DNA from: Primorskyibacter flagellatus
Lineage (GTDB): Bacteria > Pseudomonadota > Alphaproteobacteria > Rhodobacterales > Rhodobacteraceae
Reading direction: 5' to 3'
Assembly (NCBI RefSeq): GCF_014638275.1
Contig: NZ_BMFJ01000001.1
Location: 2,406,338-2,470,337, forward strand
DNA: 64,000 nucleotides
Under the pieces are notes generated by a model, which saw only the letters and a program-made list of their open reading frames with translations, had not been told where the DNA came from and did not search any database. Of the stretch, positions 1 through 7,503 are shown piece after piece (position 1 is the stretch's first letter; each line of letters opens with the position of its first letter). Made by a program: the position numbers and the translations under genes.

Positions 1-1138
1 GGTCGGTGCGATCTATGCCGGGATGCTGGCCTTCTCCGCCATGTCGCTGAACCTGCTGCTCGGCGCGCGGCTGCGCCCGGTGGAACGACTGTTCGGCGGC
101 ATGGACAAGATGTTCCTGCAGCACCGGCAGTTCGGCTACCTCGCCCTGGCCGCCGCTGTGGCACACTGGCTGTCCCCGCCCTCTTTCCCGCAGTTCCTGG
201 CGGCCTGCGACGATCTCTGCAAATCCGCCATCGAAGCCGGTGAGATCGCGTTCAACACGCTGGCGATACTCGGCGTCTTTTCCATCGTGAGGCGCTGGAC
301 CTTCCGCGGCTGGCGCATTCCCTACCAGTGGTGGAAATGGTCGCATTACCTGCTGCTCATCGCGTGGTGGCTCGCCTTCTTCCACCTGATGCAGAACCGC
401 AAGATGCCCGCGGTCTATCAGCAGATGGCGGAAATTCTCGGCCTGATCGGTGCGGCCTGCTTTCTGCTCTACCTTTTGGGCTGGGTGCTTCGGATGATGC
501 GCACGAAGGCCTATGTGGTCGAAACCGTGACCCGCGATCAGGGCGTCACCGGCATCCGCGCGCATCCCAGGGGCAAGGGCATCCGCCACCGCGCCGGGCA
601 GTTCGCCTTCATCCGGGCCAGGAAACCGGGCCTGCGCGAGGCGCACCCCTTCACCATCTCGGGTGGAGAGGACCGGGACGGCGTGGTTCAGTTCAACATC
701 AAGGGCCTCGGCGATTACACGAAACGCCTTCATGCCGACCTAAAGGAAGGGGATACCCTGGTGGTCGAGGGCCCCTATGGCGATTTCCGTTACCCCGATC
801 GCGAAGGGCGGCAGGTCTGGGTCGCCGCCGGGATCGGTATCACGCCCTTCCTGTCCTTCGTACGTTCTATGCCTGACCAGATCAGGGGAAAGGTGGAGAT
901 GGTCTACCTCGTCAAGACCGCCGAAGAGGCAGTCGCGCTGGAGGAGTTCGAGGCCGCCGCCGCCCGTGTCGACAACTTCCGCTTCACCCTGCACCCCTCG
1001 GCGGAGAAAGGGCGCTGGCCCGGCGTCACCCCGGGTCCCGACCTCAAGGCGGTGCTGTTCTGCGGGCCGCCGGTGCTGCGGGACATGCTGAAGAAGCAGT
1101 TCGGCCGAAAACTGCATTTCGAATATTTCGAATTCTGA
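1..1138 (+). CDS. Ferric reductase-like transmembrane flavocytochrome (5' truncated)
   Basis: Membrane oxidoreductase expected to pass electrons from NAD(P)H through FAD to haem. The reading frame stays open to the left edge, so the N-terminus is missing. Counting from the first ATG at 23, membrane helices fill roughly residues 1-165, with paired His residues (H34/H48 and H108/H121) placed as bis-His haem ligands. A soluble FNR-like module follows, with HPFTIS (FAD contact), AAGIGITPF (NAD-binding loop) and FCGPP near the C-terminus. The arrangement matches the ferric reductase/NADPH oxidase superfamily. Substrate cannot be told from sequence. A GGCGGGC/GCCCGCC hairpin follows the stop codon. 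Confidence 0.85.
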   Translation, partial: VGAIYAGMLAFSAMSLNLLLGARLRPVERLFGGMDKMFLQHRQFGYLALAAAVAHWLSPPSFPQFLAACDDLCKSAIEAGEIAFNTLAILGVFSIVRRWTFRGWRIPYQWWKWSHYLLLIAWWLAFFHLMQNRKMPAVYQQMAEILGLIGAACFLLYLLGWVLRMMRTKAYVVETVTRDQGVTGIRAHPRGKGIRHRAGQFAFIRARKPGLREAHPFTISGGEDRDGVVQFNIKGLGDYTKRLHADLKEGDTLVVEGPYGDFRYPDREGRQVWVAAGIGITPFLSFVRSMPDQIRGKVEMVYLVKTAEEAVALEEFEAAAARVDNFRFTLHPSAEKGRWPGVTPGPDLKAVLFCGPPVLRDMLKKQFGRKLHFEYFEF

Positions 1139-1141
1139 TGC

Positions 1142-1159
1142 GGCGGGCCGAAGCCCGCC
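1142..1159. repeat. REP-like hairpin after the ferric reductase gene
   Basis: GGCGGGC-CGAA-GCCCGCC is a 7-bp perfect stem followed by CTACG. It resembles the GCCGGGCTTCAGCCCGGC hairpins near 24000 and 41800. There is no T-run, so it reads better as a REP-like palindrome than as an intrinsic terminator. Confidence 0.5.
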
Positions 1160-1206
1160 CTACGCCCTAGCCGGACCGGACGACCACCGACACGCGGACC
1201 GCCCCG

Positions 1207-1243
1207 CCCTTTCACTTTGCCCAAAATATCCCCGCCGGAGGCT
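1207..1243 (-). repeat. GGATATTT/GGCAAGATGAA interspersed element, copy 1
   Basis: On the minus strand this reads CTCCGGCGGGGATATTTT then GGGCAAAGTGAAAGGGCGGG. It is one of six copies of the same motif in this window and sits about 35 bp past the stop of the M14-like gene. It lacks the strong flanking hairpin seen at most other copies. Confidence 0.6.
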
Positions 1244-1275
1244 CCCGCAGGCGCCACCCCCGCGCCGCCGGGCTG

Positions 1276-2583
1276 TCAGCGCACCGGCTTCACGCCGAGA
1301 TAGGCCATCAGCACATCAAGGATGGCCTTCTGTTCGGCAACCCGGCCATGCTCCACCTCGATGTTGTAGTAATCGCCAAGGCCGTTGAGCTTCACGTGGA
1401 AGGAGAAGGAGCAGTCGTTCCTCTCCGGCCGGACGTGTTCGTAGATCATGTTGATGCCACGCGCGCCCAGATAGCCGGCCAGCTTCTGCGCCTTCGCGTC
1501 AGCCTCGAAGGGTTTCAGCCCGGCGGTCAGCACGGCGTTGTCCTCGTCCGAAAGCCCGCCCTGCGGGTTGGAGGCCATGATTCCCTTCATGGTCGCGGAG
1601 GAGCGCGCGGCCGAGATGTGTCCGCGCCCGCCGTTGCCGACATGGCCGTTCTCGTTGGAATGCATCGTCAGCACCGGATAGCGGCGGGAGAAGTGGAGGT
1701 TCAGCGCCTCGGTAAAGGCCGGGGCGGGCTTGGCGGTCATGTCGCGGCAGGGGGCCGTGATGGAGCGGGTGGCGCCGAAGTTGCGGTTCGGGTCCTGGGA
1801 GCGGAAGCTGCGGCCCTCTCCGGTTTCCAGCGCGACCATCTTGCCGCCGTATCGCGACACGGAATAGAGCCCGGCGTCGAAGGCGGAATCCTCGTTGTCA
1901 TGCAGGATCGCCCAGACCGGCCCGCGCTTGTGGCGGGTGTTGGAGATGACGGTCAGTTTCCAGCTGACGCCGTTCTCCGACACCAGTTCCTCGGTCACGC
2001 AGAGCGACGGGTCGGCGGCAAAGCTGCGGGCGTTGCGCGCGACGTCCTGGTCGCCGACGCCGTTCGGGTCGAGGCAGTTGGCGGCCACCTCCTCGGGGGC
2101 GAGGGTCAGGGCCTCGGGGCGCTGGCGCGGACGCAGGACGGGCAGGAGTTCGGCAGAGGCGAGGGTGGTCCGTTCCGCCTGCTCAGGGGCGGGCTCCGTG
2201 CCCCCGGTTCCGGCCTGAGGTTCCGTGACGGTCGCAGTCTGTTCGGCGGCCTCGGGCGTGGCGTCCTCTGTCACCGGCGTTTCCGGTGCGGTCGCGGGCG
2301 CCGGGACGGCGGCGATGACGGGTGCGGGTTCGGGTGCGGGTTCGGGTGCACGTTCGGCCACTGGCGCGGGGTCCGGCGCGGGCGACGGGGCCTCGATGCC
2401 GACGGCGATGCCCGCCGCCGCGTCCAGGTCGCCCTGCGGAAACAGGCTGGCCGCGGCCGATCCCTGCCCCGCCGATTCCGCGGGCCGGGGGGTTGCGCCG
2501 AACAGGCCAGGAGAGGTCTGGGCGGCAACCGGCGCGGCCAGCAGGATCAGGGCCAGGGCCGCGGGAAAGGGTCTTGGGGTCAT
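1276..2583 (-). CDS. Secreted M14-like zinc carboxypeptidase-fold protein
   Basis: Last gene of the cytochrome/caspase operon, 20 nt after the second caspase gene; 435 residues. The start at 2583 gives a clean signal peptide ending AAPVAAQ. Residues 60-140 are a Pro/Ala/Glu-rich linker. The C-terminal domain (about 195-435) carries a set resembling metallocarboxypeptidases: HDNE (H228, E231; HxxE zinc motif), DPNRNF (264-269; the NRN substrate-binding signature), H308 in MHSNENG (third zinc ligand) and a late Glu pair, E409/E411, in IEVEHG (candidate general base). This assignment is my motif reading; most databases would probably call it hypothetical. It could trim peptide stems or peptides released by the caspases. 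Confidence 0.6.
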   Translation of the reverse strand: MTPRPFPAALALILLAAPVAAQTSPGLFGATPRPAESAGQGSAAASLFPQGDLDAAAGIAVGIEAPSPAPDPAPVAERAPEPAPEPAPVIAAVPAPATAPETPVTEDATPEAAEQTATVTEPQAGTGGTEPAPEQAERTTLASAELLPVLRPRQRPEALTLAPEEVAANCLDPNGVGDQDVARNARSFAADPSLCVTEELVSENGVSWKLTVISNTRHKRGPVWAILHDNEDSAFDAGLYSVSRYGGKMVALETGEGRSFRSQDPNRNFGATRSITAPCRDMTAKPAPAFTEALNLHFSRRYPVLTMHSNENGHVGNGGRGHISAARSSATMKGIMASNPQGGLSDEDNAVLTAGLKPFEADAKAQKLAGYLGARGINMIYEHVRPERNDCSFSFHVKLNGLGDYYNIEVEHGRVAEQKAILDVLMAYLGVKPVR

Positions 2584-2603
2584 GGTCTTCGTCCTCGGGC
2601 CGG

Positions 2604-5180
2604 TCAGAGCTGCAGCCGGAAATAGCCGTTGCCGCAATAGCCGGAATACATCCGCGCCTCGGTCAGCGGGCCTTCGATGGTGAAGGGCGTCTTTGAGCGG
2701 GGGCTCAGCCCGGTGCGGTCGATGCTCACGATTCCGCCCGCATCCACCGTACCGGTAAAGGTGCGCCCGTCGGACCAGAAGCGGATCGTTCCGTCGGTGA
2801 TCTCGGCGGTGAAGCTGTAGGTCCTGAGGCATTCGCGCGACGGAGAGCGCCGGCCCGCGTCGGTGTACCCGCGCCAGCCCTTGAAGCTGCCGTTGTAACG
2901 CGCCGCCGGGTGTCCCTGCGGCGCGGGCGTGGCCATCACGGCGGGGGCTGCGGTGTCCGACCCGCCGTAACCGGCAAGTTCGGCGCGGATGTCGGCAAGG
3001 TATTCCTCCGCGTCGGCGCGGCCCGGATCCTCCATGGAGGCGCGGCCCAGGTAGCCGGTCAGGCAGACCTCGCTCTCGTCGAGGCGGCGGCGCGGGGACA
3101 GTTGGCGTTCCGCCTGGTCGATGCAGGACAGCAGCAGGTCGTAGGTATCCGCCCCGCCGGCTGCCGCGACAGGTGCCGCCCCGCCCGTGCTGGCACCGGT
3201 CAGCCGGGCCGCCGCCGGGGCATAGCCCAGCTTCTGCGCCCGTTCGAACCACTGCTGCGCCTTCAGGGCATTGGGGACGCCATGCGCGCCGCCTTCCCAG
3301 GCCTCGCCGATCTGGAAGGCGGTTTCGCCGTCGTTCCACTTGGTGAAGACAAGGTCGTAGATGTCGTCGGGCTGGACACGGCCCTGCTGGCCTTCAGGCA
3401 GGGTGCGGGCATGCTCCATCAGGTCGGCGGGGCTGCGGTCGATCTGCACGATCCGGCGGTAGGCATCCGTCGCCAGATGCGGCGAGCCGAGTTCGTTATA
3501 AAGCCCGGCGACGCGGTACAGGCTCGACACCATGTCGGGGGCCGAGATGGTGTTCATCTTGGTCGCGCGCTCGTACCAGGTCAGCGCCTGGTTGAGGTCG
3601 CGGGTCAGGAAGCCCGCGTTGTCGCTGGAGTAGTAGTCGCCCAGACGGATCGCGGCCTTGGGGTAGTCGGAAATCGCGGCGTTCGACAGAAGTTCGACCG
3701 CCTGTTGCCAGTCCTCGTCCTGACCGGTGGCCAGCAGCAGCTCGGCCCGCTTGAACCCCAGTTCGTAATCCGTAGGCCGCGCGTTGGACGCCGCCTTGCA
3801 GCTTTCCGTCGCAGCGGCGAGGTCGCCGGCGGGGATGTTGGTGTTGCCGAAGCTGAGCTGACGGTAGACGCTTTCGCAGATGCCGATGTGGTGGGCCAGT
3901 TCGGCGGGGGAGAGGACCTTGCAGGCCTCGGCCTCCTTCATCTGGGCGGTTGCGGCGTGGATCGATCCGGGGAAATTGCGCAGGTAGCTGCGGTAGGCGT
4001 CGCAGCTGTCGGCGGCCTGCGTGCTGTCCCAGTTCAGGGTGGCGATGCGGGCGTCGATGGCGGTGCGCAGCGCGGGGCAGCGGAAATAGGTGTCGCGATC
4101 GCGGCGCAGCTGGCTGAGATCGGTGGCGGATGCCAGCGTGCCCTGGACCGGCGCGTTCTCGCAGAAGCCCTCGGCCACCGCCGCGCCGCCACCGGTTTCG
4201 GGCTGCAGCCCCTCGCGCCCGGTGCAACGGGCCTGGCCGCCAATGATGACGGAGGCGAGGCAGAATTCCTTGTTCTCGGAGTTGGAGTAGTCGAGCTTGT
4301 CCTCGTAGACCGGTTTCTGGCTATGTCCCCCGGCGCGGGTGCGGGCGAGCGTCGTGACTTCCCCCTGCACCTGAGAATGCAGGTCGGACAGGCGGATGGA
4401 GGGATTCTTCGACAGCTGGCTGACCAGCACCCGGGTGTAGAGCGACAGCTGCACCTCGTCCTGCGGTCCAAGGGTGGCGAGCGATGTCTGCCCGGTGGAG
4501 GCGGAATAGAACATCGCCGTGCCCTCGATCTTGGCCGGGACAAAGCTGTCGTTGCGCCCGACTGACTTGGTCCCATCCCCCGTCGCCACCGGAGAGTTGC
4601 GGCAGGCGTCGTAAAAGACCACCACGCCCTTGGGTCCGGCGGTCTTGATGACGCCGAGGATGTCCTTGTTGAAGTTGACCGACCGGCGCTTGAACAGCAG
4701 TTCCTTCGCCTGCGCGTTCGGGGCGGACACCTGCGGGTCCATGTCCACCGGAACGATGTAGTTCGACGGATCGTCGTCGAAGCTGATGCCGTGGCCGGAG
4801 TAGTAGATCACGACCGAACTGTCGCGCGTCAGGGTGGAGGCGAAGAACAGCACCTGTTCCTCGAGCGTATCCTTGTCGCCGTTGGCGATGACCTTGATGT
4901 TTTCAGAGGGGTAGCCCATCCCCTCGAACAGTTTCTGAACCGCCATGGCGTCGTTGGCGGTGACAGGCAGGTCGGTGATGCCGTCGTTTTCGTAGTCGGC
5001 GTTGTAGATGATGAGCGCGTGGTTCTCTCCGCTCAGCTCGCGCGCGATCGGGCCGGTCACCTGCACTTCGGAAAAATTCTTGAACAGCACGTCCTGAGCC
5101 GCGGTCGGGGCGGTCAGGCCGGACGCCAGCAGGGTGAGCGCGACAAGGGCGGCGGTGGCAAGGGATCGGATCGCGGTCAT
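2604..5180 (-). CDS. Periplasmic caspase-family protease with Sel1/TPR-like repeats
   Basis: 858-residue secreted C14 (caspase/orthocaspase) protein. Start ATG 5180 has AAGGA seven bases upstream and gives a signal peptide ending TAAQ. The mature N-terminus carries LFKNFSEVQVTG (residues 32-43), shared with the next caspase. The p20-like domain (about 52-265) keeps both catalytic residues: H130 in YYSGHG and C193 in FYDACRN. A Cys-containing segment EFCLA...ARCTG (306-321) follows. Residues 470-660 hold Sel1/TPR-like helices (e.g. AIRLGDYY, ALTWYERA, KAQQWFERAQKLGY). A final beta-rich domain (760-858) ends the protein. The gene starts 34 nt after the upstream caspase, so the two are almost certainly co-transcribed. 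Substrate specificity is unknown. Confidence 0.85.
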   Translation of the reverse strand: MTAIRSLATAALVALTLLASGLTAPTAAQDVLFKNFSEVQVTGPIARELSGENHALIIYNADYENDGITDLPVTANDAMAVQKLFEGMGYPSENIKVIANGDKDTLEEQVLFFASTLTRDSSVVIYYSGHGISFDDDPSNYIVPVDMDPQVSAPNAQAKELLFKRRSVNFNKDILGVIKTAGPKGVVVFYDACRNSPVATGDGTKSVGRNDSFVPAKIEGTAMFYSASTGQTSLATLGPQDEVQLSLYTRVLVSQLSKNPSIRLSDLHSQVQGEVTTLARTRAGGHSQKPVYEDKLDYSNSENKEFCLASVIIGGQARCTGREGLQPETGGGAAVAEGFCENAPVQGTLASATDLSQLRRDRDTYFRCPALRTAIDARIATLNWDSTQAADSCDAYRSYLRNFPGSIHAATAQMKEAEACKVLSPAELAHHIGICESVYRQLSFGNTNIPAGDLAAATESCKAASNARPTDYELGFKRAELLLATGQDEDWQQAVELLSNAAISDYPKAAIRLGDYYSSDNAGFLTRDLNQALTWYERATKMNTISAPDMVSSLYRVAGLYNELGSPHLATDAYRRIVQIDRSPADLMEHARTLPEGQQGRVQPDDIYDLVFTKWNDGETAFQIGEAWEGGAHGVPNALKAQQWFERAQKLGYAPAAARLTGASTGGAAPVAAAGGADTYDLLLSCIDQAERQLSPRRRLDESEVCLTGYLGRASMEDPGRADAEEYLADIRAELAGYGGSDTAAPAVMATPAPQGHPAARYNGSFKGWRGYTDAGRRSPSRECLRTYSFTAEITDGTIRFWSDGRTFTGTVDAGGIVSIDRTGLSPRSKTPFTIEGPLTEARMYSGYCGNGYFRLQL

Positions 5181-5214
5181 CTGGTCTTCCTTCGGGTCGT
5201 CGGTCTTCCGGGGG

Positions 5215-7494
5215 TCACTGCGGTTTCTGGCCCCATTGATTTGCAAGGTACTGGCCATAGGCCCATCCTGCCGCGCCGGAGGCATGGCGGACGGTGCACC
5301 AGCGCAGCTTCCACCCCTTCACCTTCTGGCAGTCGCCGACCTCCACCGCCGTGGCGTCCGGGGCCAGTTCACCCACGACGGCAAAGTCCGTACCGGGTCC
5401 GGCGCGCACGTTCAACATCTCCGTCATCGGGTGGTCGGTGACGTGGTAGCTGCCGGTAAAGGTCGCGGCCTGCCGGGTGCCGCCGCGGCCTAGGTACTGC
5501 CCGAAGGCCCAGCCCGTGACGCAGCCGTGGCTGATCCGGCACCAGCCGTCATTCTGGCAGCCATGCACCGTGACGCCGGTGTCGTTGAAAGCCAGCGCAC
5601 CGACCGCCTTGGCCGACCCGCTGCCGGAGGCCCGCACGTTCAGCCAGTCGCCGGTGGACACGCCCTGCACCTGCCACGGCCCGTCGGCGCGCGCGCAGGC
5701 AGGATAGCGGGAGGACGGGACCTGCGGCGCGGCAAAACCCGCGTTCTGCAGCCAGGCGACGCGGGCGGCGGTGACCTGTGCCACGCAGGCGGGGTTCGCC
5801 CCGCAGGCGTCGCGCTGCCCGGTCCGCCATCCCGCCTGATCCGCATTGTCGGTGCGTCCGCGGGCCCGGGCGGTCACGAAGGCCTCGTTCAGCTGCTGGT
5901 CGAGCCTGCCGAGTTCATAGTTGTCGCAGATCGCACGCTCTGTCGCGTTCAGCGCCGCCGCACCCCGGCACCAGCTTGGCTGGTATAGCGCCTGCATCCG
6001 CGACAGGTGCTGACGGGCGGCCGAGGCGAACTCACCCGCCGGATGCTGCATCAGGTAGGTCTGGTAGGCGGCCTGCGTGTCGGTCGACTGCGCGGCGGAA
6101 TAGGCCTGCACGGCGGCGGCCTGCTGCGCACTGACGGCGGCGGTTTCAAGCTGGGCGATGCGGGCCTCCGCCAGCGGGCGGAACTGGCCGTCGGGGTATT
6201 GCCGGATGTACAGCCGGACCATCTCCGCGTCGTCCATGTCCTTGACGGAATTCCAGAAGGCGGCCTCCGCGGCGGTCTGGTCCCGGGCGGCCTGTTCTGC
6301 GGCGGCGGCTTCGGCCATCTTGCCGATCCTCAGGCGCGCGATCGGGGCGAAGAAGCCCTGCGGGTAGAGGTCGAGATAGCTTTGCACCTCGCGCGGGTCG
6401 TCGCTGTCCTTGACGCTGTCCCAGTACAGCCGTTCAGTGTCCGCCTTGCCACCCGCAACGACCCCGGCGGTGCCGGGCACGGCGCCGGTGTCGGTGATCG
6501 CGACGGGCTGCACGGATACGCCGAGGTCCGCGCGCAGGATTTCATCCCGGCCGGTGCAGCGGGCGGTGCCGTCAACGTCGACCGTGGCAAGACAAAATTC
6601 GTTGTGGTCGGAGCGGGAATAGTCCAGCTCGTCCTCGAAGACTGGCTGCTGGCGGTGCCCCCCGGCCCGTTCCCGCGCCAGCCGCGACACGTCGGACTGG
6701 ACCACCGCGTGCAGATCCGACAGCCGCATCGTCGGGTTCTCTGCCAGCTTGGACACCAGCACGCGGGTGTAGACCGACAGGTTCGCGTCCGCCTCCCCGT
6801 CCAGCGCGGCGAGAGAGGTTTCCCCGGCGCGGGCCGAATAGAACATCGCGGTGCCCTGGATCTTGGCGGGGACAAAGCTCGCCTCCGTCCCGACGGCCTT
6901 GGTCGCATCGTCGCCCGCCACCGGAGAGTTGCGGCAGGCGTCATAGAAGACCACGACGCCCTTGGGTCCGGCCAGCTTGATCGTTCCCAGAACATCGTCA
7001 TTGAAGTTGACCGCGCGGTCCTTGAACATCCGTTCGCGCAGCTGTTTCGCTCCGCCTGTCACCTCGGGGTCGAGGTCGACGGGCACGATGTAATTGCGGC
7101 TGTCACCCTGAAAGCTGATGCCATGGCCTGAATAATAGATGACCACCGTGCTTTCGGTATCGAGCCGCGCGGTGAAGTCGAAGATCGCCCGCTTGAGGTC
7201 CTCTTTCGGAGCGTTCTCGATCAGCGCGATGTTGGTTTCCGGATAGCCCATCCCGGTGAACAGCCGCCGCACCGCCTGCGCATCGTTGGCGGTCACCGGC
7301 AGGTCGGTGATGCCGGGGTGGCTGTAGTCGGAATTGGTGATGATGAGCGCATGGGACTGCGCACTCGCCGCCGTCGTGACCGCGCCCGTCACCTGCACTT
7401 CGGAGAAGTTCTTGAACAGCCGCTCCTGCGCCGCGACGGGTCCGGTCAGGGCCAGAAGGGCAAGGGTGGTCAGGGTCGGGCGCAGGCGGATCAT
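5215..7494 (-). CDS. Periplasmic caspase-family protease with LprI-like and two SH3b domains
   Basis: 759-residue secreted C14 protein, paralogous to its downstream neighbour over the first 310 residues. Signal peptide to about residue 22, then LFKNFSEVQVTG (26-37). Catalytic dyad H124 (YYSGHG) and C187 (FYDACRN). Three short repeats of about 45 residues follow (355-500; FWNSVKDMDD...LYIRQYPDG type). Next is an LprI/DUF1311-like Cys-rich domain (508-583: WCRGAAALNATERAICDN, RDACG, CVAQV). Two bacterial SH3 domains close the protein (about 600-668 and 681-750), each with a LNVRA core and GWA.GQYL ending. SH3b domains commonly bind cell-wall peptide, suggesting wall localisation. It starts 9 nt after the cytochrome gene. 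Confidence 0.88.
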   Translation of the reverse strand: MIRLRPTLTTLALLALTGPVAAQERLFKNFSEVQVTGAVTTAASAQSHALIITNSDYSHPGITDLPVTANDAQAVRRLFTGMGYPETNIALIENAPKEDLKRAIFDFTARLDTESTVVIYYSGHGISFQGDSRNYIVPVDLDPEVTGGAKQLRERMFKDRAVNFNDDVLGTIKLAGPKGVVVFYDACRNSPVAGDDATKAVGTEASFVPAKIQGTAMFYSARAGETSLAALDGEADANLSVYTRVLVSKLAENPTMRLSDLHAVVQSDVSRLARERAGGHRQQPVFEDELDYSRSDHNEFCLATVDVDGTARCTGRDEILRADLGVSVQPVAITDTGAVPGTAGVVAGGKADTERLYWDSVKDSDDPREVQSYLDLYPQGFFAPIARLRIGKMAEAAAAEQAARDQTAAEAAFWNSVKDMDDAEMVRLYIRQYPDGQFRPLAEARIAQLETAAVSAQQAAAVQAYSAAQSTDTQAAYQTYLMQHPAGEFASAARQHLSRMQALYQPSWCRGAAALNATERAICDNYELGRLDQQLNEAFVTARARGRTDNADQAGWRTGQRDACGANPACVAQVTAARVAWLQNAGFAAPQVPSSRYPACARADGPWQVQGVSTGDWLNVRASGSGSAKAVGALAFNDTGVTVHGCQNDGWCRISHGCVTGWAFGQYLGRGGTRQAATFTGSYHVTDHPMTEMLNVRAGPGTDFAVVGELAPDATAVEVGDCQKVKGWKLRWCTVRHASGAAGWAYGQYLANQWGQKPQ

Positions 7495-7503
7495 CGGCTT
7501 ACC

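Noticed and set aside
2584-3339. N-terminal extension of the M14-like frame by 252 codons
   Set aside because: It overlaps the caspase gene in another frame and is Arg-rich; the ATG at 2583 begins a proper signal peptide.
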